Assembly: GCA_023014335.1 (NCBI GenBank)
Contig: JAECYW010000015.1
Span: forward strand, 1,674,001-1,738,000
DNA: 64,000 nt
Direction of reading: 5' to 3'
Source: Galerina marginata
Lineage: Eukaryota > Basidiomycota > Agaricomycetes > Agaricales > Galerinaceae
Shown here: piece after piece, positions 10,665 through 20,142 of the stretch
Numbering within the stretch: position 1 is the first letter of the stretch
Layout of the letters: every line of letters begins with the position of its first letter
Made by a program: the position numbers and the translations under genes
Notes under the pieces: model-generated
Told to the model about the DNA's origin: nothing
Databases searched by the model: none
The model's input: only the letters and a program-made list of their open reading frames with translations

Positions 10665-12827
10665 TGAGGTGCCGGAAACGTCAGAGAACCAACATATGTG
10701 GCTGAACTCCGGGAGAATTAGATATTAAGCTCTGGAATCCTGTCGACATCGACGAACGCGGACGGGTTGGAGGTTGGAGAGGAATGGAAATGAAGCCAAA
10801 GATCGGAGGGAAAGAAAGAAAAATGGACGATAACAAAACGAAAGAAAATATAAACGAAGACAGCATCAGGGATGAAAAGTCAGACAGCATATATGCAGGA
10901 ATCCTCCCCAAGCAGAGTACACCACGAGCTAAGAACCACCGCCGACGAGCACAAAGATGGTCGACGACCGTATTGTCTATGAAATGAGGACAAGGTCATC
11001 GCAAAAACAAGATGGGCGTTTAGACAAAAGCTTCGCGACGGTGGTCCGAGGCTTGACGCGGTTTTTTTTACTTGCATGCGAATGAATGCATAGGAAAGGG
11101 AAGGAGAATGAAGAATGGTTCAAAAGCAGAAGAGGTAGGAGACTAAAAGCGGATGAGAGATTGAGGAACAAGACTCACGTTCACGAAAGTCGGAGCATCG
11201 CACCTGCGACAACTTGAAGGGAATCTAGAATGATAAAAGTTTCTCTTGTCGCTCAAGAAACGACCACAGGTAGTTGTACCAAAGGAGATGTACTCCAGCG
11301 TAACCCATGATCGAGTCAGAAGGCGCCTAAGGAAGCAGTCATTAGCCCGATTTAAATAGAGTATGCGTTCAAGTCCACAGACAGACTTACTTTCAACAAG
11401 GCCATCTAGGGTTCAGATCTGTCAAGGTGATCTGGCACGATGCAACTGCGATTGACAGTCGGTTTCTTCTGCAAGTCGGGCAGTTCTTGAAGTTCTTGCG
11501 ATCGTATACATCGCCACCACACTTTGGTCCTACAAGAACAGGGATAGAGAAAAGCACGACAAAACTCCCTCCGGTCAATGATGAGGGCAGCGCTACCTAG
11601 GCTCTACAATGGCGAGCGATAGCGCCGCGGGACCGCATCAGCGACGGTAAAGGCAGCCAGGAGGCGCGTTGACCTGAAGGATGTGGGAAGGTAGCGTCAA
11701 CTACATTGGCAGTAGAAGGTAAAATCGCAGAGACACCAACAAGGGCAAAGAGGTGGTGGAAGGTGGGCTGCAGCAGCGGCAGTGGCAGAAACGACAGCGA
11801 TAATTGTTCCAGCCACATCGGGTGATGGAAGTAGAGAAGCAGCAGCGGTGGTGGGCGCGATGGCGCGATTTAGGTCCAATCGCGTCGGCGATGATGGAGG
11901 AGGGGGGAGGCAACGTCGGTGAAGAAGGTGGGGCAGTGAGTCGTTCCTAGAGGCAGCTAGCAGCGTCGACAAGGGAGACTGCAGAGCTTCATCGACAATG
12001 ACAAAGGTGGGAGGCTCAGCAATGATAGACGAGTCGTTGTCGTTGTCGTTGTCGTCGATGCGTAGCATTGAGCCCTAGGCACCGGCTGACACGTTCACGG
12101 TGAAGGTTGACTAAGCATCCGGGCGTCTCGGTCCGAAGGAAATTGTTCGCGTCGCCAGAACTTTTTCAAACCAATAGCCCTTGTCTAGGTATCGGAAGAG
12201 ACAGGGAGATACAAGCCAGTTGGCCAGATATGCACAGCAGTTTGAGACAGATAGCTTTGAGCGTCCCATAAAAATAATCGGGTTAGCATTTGAAAATCGG
12301 TTTTTGGCACTGCTCTGATTAAGACCACCATCAACACTTCGGTAAGAGCACTACCAACGGAGAAGGAGAACAAATAACGGATGAGGAGGTTTGTTCGGGT
12401 GTGTGCATTTCTGGCTTCTTTTTACCGCGGTAACGGTTGGATTCTTTATTATAATTTGTAGATCAATTCGATAAGCATGCACGGGTTATAAAATCTGATC
12501 ATTCTCCATCGACACGCAACCATCAGAGACACATGACGCAATCGCTATTGCTGACCTGAATTCCAATGCATCCAGGGGTAGAGCAATTGCGATTTTGGAT
12601 AAGGTGATTAATGGTGCGTGTCTGGAGATTTAGTCCAGAGAGCAGAAGGAGACCTCGAAGAGGATTCAAGTCGCAGGTGTTAATTGATAGGTTCGGGGTA
12701 CACAATCTCAAGGTGGTATTGAGGAGATGAAGCCGAATTGTAGAACTAGAAACCACGTCGTCTCTATACTCTGTTAACAACCAGCAAGTAACGTGAGGCG
12801 ACTGGCACCCCACATAGACATCCACGG
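10665..12827. repeat. Left part of a tandem segmental duplication (unit 1, first half)
   Basis: It is collinear with 37,165-39,727. Shared landmarks: gaaccaacatatgtggctga (10,688 and 37,199), gcagtcattagcccgat (11,335 and 37,954), gagggcagNgNtacNtaggc (about 11,583 and 38,352), gactaagcaNccgggcg (about 12,110 and 38,869) and gacatccacgg (12,817 and 39,717). It contains decayed minus-strand exons. The LTR retrotransposon entered unit 1 at 12,827, and unit 1 resumes at 32,407. Repeated tcgttg/tcgtcg words near 12,030-12,060 form a small microsatellite. Confidence 0.7.
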
Positions 12828-14538
12828 TGTGATGCTTGCTGCGGGGTGACTCCGAAACACAAAAGAGACGCGGCCGTAGTAGATAGTTTTATCTCTCAAT
12901 AAAACCAATCAACCAAACAACCAAAATCCCCTGTAAATCAGACTCTACAAGTGACGCGGACAAAACACCCAATCAATCAATCAATATAATTGACTAGTTC
13001 TTTTTGGGAGGGACAGAGGTTTTATAATATCGAGAGTCAAACGAGATATTCAAAAGGTTACGCAGCCGCCGCGGACACTTCGTTAATTGACTTAAGCGAC
13101 GCGGCCACCACAGAGGTGAACAGGTATAAAGTTTTTATTGGTATTTGGGGTCGATACTGGGACTACACTTCTTGTGTAACTGAGAAAACGGGCACTCGGG
13201 CGCGTACTGACTTGTCACTCGGGACACTGAACTCGACGTCTCTCGGGACGCGTACTAACGAAACTTGGGCCACCAAAACCCTTTACTAACGTGAACGTGA
13301 TAGATACTACAATGTCCAGAACAGTCTACAACCCTCGAAGTTGTTCCTGCTACAGTCCAGGTCTTAGACACGCGGCGCACTACCAAAGTACTCGTACCGC
13401 GGCTAATCGGATGGCCACTGAAGCCTTGTTCAAGTCAATAAAGACAGGTGAAATAGGATCGTTGTTCAAATCTCTCGAATAGTTATCACTCAGATCACAA
13501 AGGTGAAATTCCGTTATCAACGCGAACAATCAATTGTTTTGAAATTCCTCGAAGTCAAGTTACAATTTTAGAGACTCTTATTGTGCCGCGCAAACGACTG
13601 GAGTATAATCTCGTGGGTAGTAAATTGCTTGCCTCTACCTATGTAGTTCTACTGCTTTTATAGTACATTAGAGCTGATACATGTGATACATTCGCGTAAA
13701 CTACTTGACCAATCTTTAAGACGCGTCCGCGCGCCAATCTGTATGACTTCAATATCCCGCGTTATCTGTGTGACCTCATCAGACATCATCTTTGGTAGGT
13801 GCTGACTCAAGTAGAACGCGTAAGCTTTTCTGATTGGTCGGCTCCTGACTCGGCTTGTCGGCCGCGTCTGATATTTCTTCTATTTTTAGCCCATCTGATG
13901 CCCAGAGAACTTGGAGGTTCTCGGTCATCCCGGACGCGTCCGTATCTAATCTCACTAGAGTCCATGCTGACGCGAACTTGCACAGTCATCCATCTTAGAG
14001 GACGTCGGCGAGACGCGGCATCTCTAGGGACGCGTTTGTCGTCATCAGTTGTCTGATGTCAGCAAGTTCCAGACCGGTCCTCATCTATTTTTATATGTCC
14101 GAGTCATCCGATGCTTCTTCGGTCTGGCCGCGGCAATTGCCGTGACGCGATGCTGAGAAGGAGAAGCTCCGTCCATTGCCTAATGCGGAGGCGCGCGCTA
14201 ACTTCATTGGCGCTTATCGTGGCCCCATAACCTCGGATAGTAGTCCTTTCTATTTGTACTAGAGACCTGCACTTTTGATTTACTTGTCCAGGCTGGCCCG
14301 CGTTCACAATACCAGGAGTCCGCGGCCTTAATGTACAGATTTAATTGATTCTGTAGTTATAAGTCCGTTCTGCTCGCGGCACCTCGTCGCGTACAGTAGT
14401 TTCCTCTAGTCTATGCAGCGTATCTGACTACTCGGACTATTAAATAGTCACTGCATAGATACTTATTCTAAGTTCAAAAATTATATAGGGTTCGCGAAAT
14501 GCAAAGATTTCAGGGCTAGTTTCAAGGCCGTCCCTTCA
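12828..14538 (-). repeat. 3' LTR (left copy)
   Basis: This 1,711 bp direct repeat matches 30,696-32,406 with an offset of 17,868. I found only two mismatches (G at 13,098 versus A at 30,966; A at 14,083 versus G at 31,951), implying a recent insertion. It starts TGTGATGC and ends CCCTTCA. Short ORFs in it are identical in both LTRs but lack motifs and are probably not genes. It carries about 30 CGCG tetramers by hand count, and an aatc microsatellite near 12,970. Confidence 0.95.
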
Positions 14539-14553
14539 TCTCCCCCCAACTTA
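14539..14553 (-). other. Polypurine tract for plus-strand priming
   Basis: On the minus strand the sequence next to the 3' LTR is TAAGTTGGGGGGAGA. This is the expected position and composition of a retroelement PPT. Just inside lies a dyad, GTTGACTG-TCCC-CAGTCAAC (about 14,557-14,576). Confidence 0.8.
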
Positions 14554-14929
14554 GATGTTGACTGTCCCCAGTCAACGGCGTTCGGTCATGGTCCGTGCAT
14601 CCTCTCTGTCTTGGCAGTTCTGCAAATCGCGCCTTCTTACTGGCCAGTCCGGGAGACGCGGTCTTTTTCTGGGTTCGAATGTTTCCACGCCCGAGCTTAA
14701 ATCGCGCCTGGACCCGAAATCGAAGAAATTAGACTCGCCGCAACCCATTTTCCGCTCCCGTGCAATTCATGATTCGCAGGGTCGCGTCGATCCTGTGTCG
14801 CGTTCTCTCAGGTTAAGCTTTTCCCTGACTCACTGTGACGCGTCGTCTTTGGGGTATTTAATCCGTCCCCAATTCCTCGTCGAAGTCCCCATTCTTTCTT
14901 TCTTTCTTTTCACTCCACCTCGCCTCCTC

Positions 14930-16979
14930 ATGCTCAGTGACGCGTTCCTCGACTACCGCTGCGACCCCGATGTCCCGCCCACCGTTCTGGCCGCGGTGAT
15001 GCGCCTCTGGGACGCCCTCGTCATTCAACTGCCGCGTATTCTTCGGTATTACCCCAGCGCCGAGTCGTTCGAGCTGATCGCGACCGTCCTCGAGGAACAG
15101 TATGAAAACTGTGTAAGTTAATCCTCCCTTCTTTTCCTTATTGTTTGTCATGTTCTGACCTTAACTTTTCTTTAGGTCCTCATACGTTGTCATTACCACA
15201 GTCGGGACGCGCCTGTCGAGCCCTACAACATTCGCCGCGTCCGCAATCGGGTTCTCGACTTGGTCCAGCGCTCTCCAGCAGGCGACTTGTGGGCCAAACG
15301 TTATCAGCCCCTCCTGCCCGCGGACACTCCGGAGGTATATTATTTCCTTTTTCCTTCTATCTTTTCCTCATTTTCTGACTTTCTTTTGGTGCTCCCCCCT
15401 CTTTTCGACCCTCTTTTAGCCCGAGGATATCTATCCACTCGATCAGCTCGATTTCGATGTCAACCTTGGTATGCGGAACATCAAGAACAAGACCAAGATC
15501 CCCTACGCTGAGGAGAGTGACGAGGACGAGACCCCTGCCGCGCCAATGGACACGCCTATGGACACGCCGATGGAGACGCCCGGAGAGACGCCTGCGGTGG
15601 AGGAAGAGCAGGGACCCGACGAAGAGGCCGAGGACGAGGACCCGCGTCCCCCCAAGAAAGCTAAGTTATCGAAGGGATCCACTCCTAAGCTCCGCCGCAG
15701 CCACCGCGGTAAGTAACCTGTTTTCTTATATCTTCCTTTTTGTACTAACTAGATCTTGTCTTTACAATAGTTAAACCTTCTCTTCAGAGGCGGGGCCCCG
15801 ACCCTGGTATTTGGAGAAAGAGTCCTCCGGTTTCCCGGAGGACTCGTAGTACCCGCGCCTCATCGTCGAAGGCCATCCTGACTTCCTCTTCTTCGGAAGG
15901 GGAGGACAAGGCGTCGGAGACCGTTGTGGTCGCGCGTCCGTTGAAGCGGAAGGCCGGCTCTCGTCCTCCTATCAAGGACTCTAGCAAGCGCCGGGGCACC
16001 AATCTTCGTCGGGAGATTGAGGACAACCCTGGCATCCCTCTCCCTGCTCACGAAGTGCTCCCCTCGCTTTTAACCATTAACGATGTCGCGCGTCTCGCTC
16101 GCGACAATATGCAGGTAAGTCCTTATATTTTCCTTTTCGTGCCGCTAAGTCTTATGTCTTTCTTTTAGCCCGACAATCGTTGCCAGACCTGCCGCGACCT
16201 TAACCGTTCCAAGTCGGTCTGCGCCTACCGCGGCGAGAATGAGAAATGCCGTGCTTGTGCGGTCAGCAAGTATCGATGCGACTTCCAAATGGCCTCCGTC
16301 GAGCGCGAACGCGGCCGGAATGTTAGCCATTCCATTGGTGAAGAGTCTCTTGCTAGTAAGCGCTTGTTTCTTAATCTTTTTCTTCCCTAACTCCTTCTTT
16401 TCAGACCTGCGATGCCTTATCGAGGAAAGCGAGCGCGAGACCCTCCAACGCGCCGTGCTCCTTCGACTCGTCAATGGTCATGACGCTCGTATCCGGGAGA
16501 TCCAGCGCGCTGGGCGCGACATTATCTTTGCCATGTTGCGTCGCTCGAACTTGGCCGATCTCCAGCCTGCCATTACCGACAATCTTACTACCATGGCCGC
16601 GCTCTGGACCGCCCTCCGCGATCCCGAGGTCCTTTTCGATGTTTTAGACGGTACCGCGCCTTTTTACGAAAACAACATGTCCCTTACCGACGTACTCGAT
16701 TTATTGCCCGCAGCTCACCGCGTCACTCTCCTCGAACAGGTCCAGCAGGGCATCCTCAATCTGGATGGCCATGTGTCTAGTGGCAGTTCGGACTCCAGTT
16801 CCGACGAGTCTGAGGACGAGGCTCCTGCTCATCCCCTGGTCGACCTCGAGGCTCAGGAGTCGGATGGGGAGGAATCTGATGCCGCCGCGGCTGATGAAGA
16901 CGCCGTTGGGCCCGCTCAGGTTGCTCCCGGGGCTAGTTCCGACGAGTCCACCGAATCCAGCTCCTCAGATGAAGAGTAG
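14930..16979 (+). CDS. Cargo gene A: acidic protein with a Zn2Cys6-like cysteine cluster
   Basis: Six exons splice cleanly with GT-AG introns and continuous frame: 14,930-15,112, 15,176-15,334, 15,420-15,708, 15,771-16,114, 16,169-16,355 and 16,405-16,979, giving 578 aa. The N-terminus looks helical. Next comes an acidic Thr/Pro/Met repeat region (MDTPMDTPMETPGETP) and basic stretches (PPKKAKLSK, PLKRKAG). In the middle is CQTC-x9-C-x8-CRAC-x6-C, six cysteines spaced much like a fungal Zn2Cys6 DNA-binding cluster but with a longer first loop. The C-terminus is a Ser/Asp/Glu-rich acidic tail. A DNA-binding or chromatin role is inferred, not shown. The gene is antisense to gag-pol and lies between the duplicated polypurine tracts. 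There is no coding overlap with neighbours. Confidence 0.8.
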
Positions 16980-17476
16980 GTGGGCTGGGTAGTTATCTTT
17001 TTGTTGTATCATTTACTCTTGCTACACCTCGTCTTTCCGTTTCGTCGCGATCGTTCTTTTGTAGACTACTAGTTTAGCTCTTAGGTATTTTGAAGGCTTT
17101 TATATCTAAGTAACTAGTAGTTCTTTTGTTTTCTATAGTCAAAATTATAAAGCCTTTTTCTTGTTAAACTTTGCTTGATTCTCGATCTGTCTGATCCTCT
17201 ATAATGTCTTTGTGAGGTTTAATAAAATTTGAAAATTTTATTGGTACTATTTTATGGCGCGCGGCAGCCTCTCTCCCCCCAACTTAAATATCAACTGTCC
17301 CAGTTGATCAGCAGTGCTGACTAAATCAAATAATACTGCTCATCAATATTACAGATCGAGATCGTAACGGGTGGGTTGAGTTTACAGCCGCCGCGTCCAT
17401 GACCAAAATTAATCAGAAGCTTCATTGAGTCTATCAGTATAAAATCTGTTTTGGCCAAGAGTAGTTCTAGGCAGTC
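16980..17476. other. Spacer between cargo genes A and B1
   Basis: AT-rich spacer with possible polyadenylation words (aataaaattt at 17,221) for gene A and the promoter of gene B1. It contains the duplicated polypurine tract at 17,272-17,286. Confidence 0.5.
17272..17286 (-). repeat. Internal second copy of the polypurine tract
   Basis: The 15 bases at 17,272-17,286 (tctccccccaactta) are identical to 14,539-14,553 next to the LTR. Each copy is followed by a short hairpin with different sequence but the same pairing: TCAACTG-TCC-CAGTTGA here and GTTGACTG-TCCC-CAGTCAAC near the LTR. The compensatory changes argue that the hairpin matters. Confidence 0.7.
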
Positions 17477-18279
17477 ATGTCTTTCTCGACGATATCCTCG
17501 CCTTCCCCTCCGCTTGAAGACGTTTCTTATTTCGACGCGACACCATATAGCGCCATTGATCGTCATTTTGCCTGCTATCCCATCAATATCCGCAATAATC
17601 CTCGCTGGTTACAGCATTATCACCATTATCTGGCGCTCGTGAAACGCGCTTATAGTGATTACGTTCACGCGGCTGTTGGTAATCGAGGCGCGGCCGCAAC
17701 ACTTGGCATACCGATGGATGCTTTGAAGAAGCTGACCCGCCGAATGGTTCTTCACTCTTTTTCTATCTATAAGCTGTTACTAAAATTGTAATAACAGCTT
17801 CAGGTTCCCGACGCCTATATTGTATATGGATCCGAGTTCGCGGAAATCTATCAGCGCGTCACCAATCGATGGATTGTTGCTCAGACATTCAATCCTGGTG
17901 TCGCGTCCAGCAGTACAGGTCGTCGTGTCCTTCGGTCTATGATGCGCCCAGATTTACCATTACTCCCTCGTTATTCATCTGTAAGTCTCAAGGTTCTTAA
18001 TGATTCATTCCAATAACAATAAACGATCTTTAGGAAATATACGAGGCCTGGCGTTTCGGCAACGCCTACCTCAGCGACCGTCAGTTCGCGGTTGTTCTGG
18101 ACTCGGCCTGGGAGTCCGTAACACTCCTTCGCATTCACAGTAGGCGTCGTGAGTACGCGGGCATAGAAAGTTCCATGTACGCGGGCTATTCAGCCGCTGC
18201 ATTGGAAGTGGAAGGGACGCGGACCTTGACCCCGGCCGTTTTGGTGGACTCTGGATCAGCTTGTGATTATGCGTTGTAG
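17477..18279 (+). CDS. Cargo gene B1, first of three tandem paralogs of an unknown family
   Basis: Exons 17,477-17,746, 17,804-17,980 (or starting 17,798; two in-frame acceptors six bases apart) and 18,034-18,279; all introns are phase 0; about 230 aa. The first donor (gttctt) is weak, which lowers certainty. I do not recognise the family. Shared with B2 and B3 are a Y/F-G-[ST/P] start of exon 2 (IVYGSEFAEIYQRV), a W about 8 residues on, a hydrophobic/Pro run (LPLLP) at the end of exon 2, and exon 3 opening with E/G-x-x-A-W or V-W then G/R-N. The C-terminus reads VLVDSGSACDYAL. The fold looks helical; function unknown. Confidence 0.65.
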
Positions 18280-18393
18280 TCATACGGAACCAATTCTCGT
18301 CCTTAGTCAATGACCATTATCATCCTATCCTTGCTAAATTATCATTTAAGAGGCTTGGGTTCTATCCGGGACGTAGTCAAACGATCTTGCTAC

Positions 18394-19162
18394 ATGTCCC
18401 TACACTTCTCCTTTGCTACCATTCTTGACAACGAGAAGGAGTTCTTCCTTCTCGCCGCAATTATTGATCACACACGCGCCGACTTAGTCTATGACGATGC
18501 TACGCAAGCTATCTTGGATGCTGCCGATGCTCGTCGCGCCGCTTTCTGCGAGCTGGTGGCCGCCGCGGCGCCACTTAGAACGGACTTTGTGCCTCCCATC
18601 GATGCTCTCGTAGCGTGGACCGAAACCTTTGTGCGTACCTGTTGAAGCTTTTGACTTCTGTTTGACTCAATCCCGTCTCGATTAAAGCTCCAATTTCCTG
18701 CCGAATTGATAGAATTCGGTACCCCCGTCGCGCTACACTTCCTGGGGATAGCCAGTCAATGGGTTTACTTGATCAAAGCTCGCGCGCGCCCGGGAGTTGC
18801 AGAAGTCGCGGTCCAGCGTCATGTGTCCCACGCCGCGGGGGGCATGCTAGAGATGATGGTAGAGCCCAGCATTCCTACCTTGAAGGTCGCGGACGAGGTA
18901 TGCTTCTCTTTTGCTCGGTCTCTTTTTACACCTTCTGATGGTCTGGGATCAGACTCTTCAAGCGGTCTGGATGACCGGAAACCTGTCGTACCATTCCGCT
19001 TTCAACTTCGCGCGCTCAGAGGCTGACGAGCAAGCAGAGATGTGTTACGTTAGGGCGATTGGGTGGGCAGTTAACGAGCAAGCCTTGCGGTTCCCCGTCC
19101 AGCATCATCCCGCTCTTCGTCCCTTTGCGATGGATATGTCCCAAGAAACTCCGTCTGATTAA
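18394..19162 (+). CDS. Cargo gene B2, second tandem paralog
   Basis: Exons 18,394-18,630, 18,688-18,897 and 18,953-19,162, both introns phase 0; 218 aa from ATG 18,394. The frame is open further upstream to 18,310 but that part does not look coding. Exon 2 opens FPAELIEFGTPVALHFLGIA followed by SQW. Exon 3 opens TLQAVWMTGNLSYHSAFNFA, matching B1 (EIYEAWRFGNAYLSDRQF) and B3 (GLHAVWQIRNIDYQKFQK). The intron positions match too. It starts only about 115 bp after the B1 stop, consistent with tandem duplication. Confidence 0.68.
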
Positions 19163-19262
19163 ACACGATTTCTGTATGCCTGTTATAGAATTACTGGCCG
19201 CGGCCCAAAACTATAAAATTAAGACTATTTTTCCGCGTCCACTATCTTCTTCGAAAAGACCA

Positions 19263-19919
19263 ATGCCAGCCTTCCTCAGTGCTGAAGATAGTGCTCCGTC
19301 TTCCTTCTACGAGCCCGCGCTGCCCGATTGCTTGCTCGTTCCTCAGGCTCTCTTTAAAGAAGCGTTTGCCGCGGCTGGTAATGCTGCGGGCAATTTCACT
19401 TTCGATGCCCTCTACGATCTTTCCAATGCTTTGGTGTGTATCTTGTTGCCGCGGATCCTATTTCTGTGGCAACCCAAAACTGACTTATACTCGTCTAGGC
19501 CTCAGTCGGTTCCCCGCCTATAGTCTACGGGACCGCCGTGGCGGACGCGTACATCGAGGTTTACACCGTCTGGCTACAATTTTCGGAATCCCTTCGGTCC
19601 TTCGAGTTGATCCCACCCGCTTTCAAGTCCCTCATGCTCTGTCCTGAGGTCCCGCGTCTCCCTCAAACATTTGGGGTACGCGGTCGTTACTCTCGGTTAT
19701 CTTTTTCTGATCGCGATTTTTCTTTATCAGGGTCTCCACGCGGTCTGGCAAATTCGAAACATTGATTACCAGAAATTTCAGAAGCGCGTTAGTGAAGAGG
19801 AGTACATGCGATGCAACTTCCATCGCATTCTCGAGTATGCTGAGCTGGAGAAGACTTTTCGACCTGTTCGCGACTTCTTCCACCATCCTGAGGCAATAAC
19901 CGGAAGCATCTTAGTCTAG
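19263..19919 (+). CDS. Cargo gene B3, third tandem paralog
   Basis: Exons 19,263-19,433, 19,499-19,675 and 19,731-19,919, phase-0 introns; 178 aa from ATG 19,263 (an in-frame ATG at about 19,175 is an alternative start). Exon 2 contains VYGTAVADAYIEVYTVWLQF, then FKSLM and PEVPRLP, comparable with MMRPDLPLLP in B1. Exon 3 has AVWQIRNIDYQKF and EEEYMRCNFHRI. No known domain recognised. The hAT-like element begins 223 bp downstream. Confidence 0.68.
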
Positions 19920-20134
19920 ATGATGTGTATCAGATGGTTCCGTTAATGTGATCAGTGATCGTTTCTATATCGGGGTAACGAATTTCCAATAGTGGTAAAG
20001 CGTCCGATCAAATGACCCGCCTTTATTATGTTGGCGCGTCGCGATAGCGTACGCGCTATTGCGTAGCTACTGCGTACGCCATTCATGTGTTATTGCTTAC
20101 GTCCTGTCTCTTACGAGACTGGTCATGAAGATGA
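19920..20134. other. Spacer downstream of gene B3
   Basis: Short non-coding stretch with the palindromic repeat words gcgtacgc and gcgtcgcgat around 20,033-20,080, part of the CGCG-rich character of the retroelement. Confidence 0.4.
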
Positions 20135-20142
20135 CTTTTAGG

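Noticed and set aside
12990..14307. ORFs of 60-99 codons within the LTR, repeated in the right LTR.
   Set aside because: Their identity in the two LTRs only reflects LTR identity. No recognisable motif, and they lie in promoter-bearing sequence.
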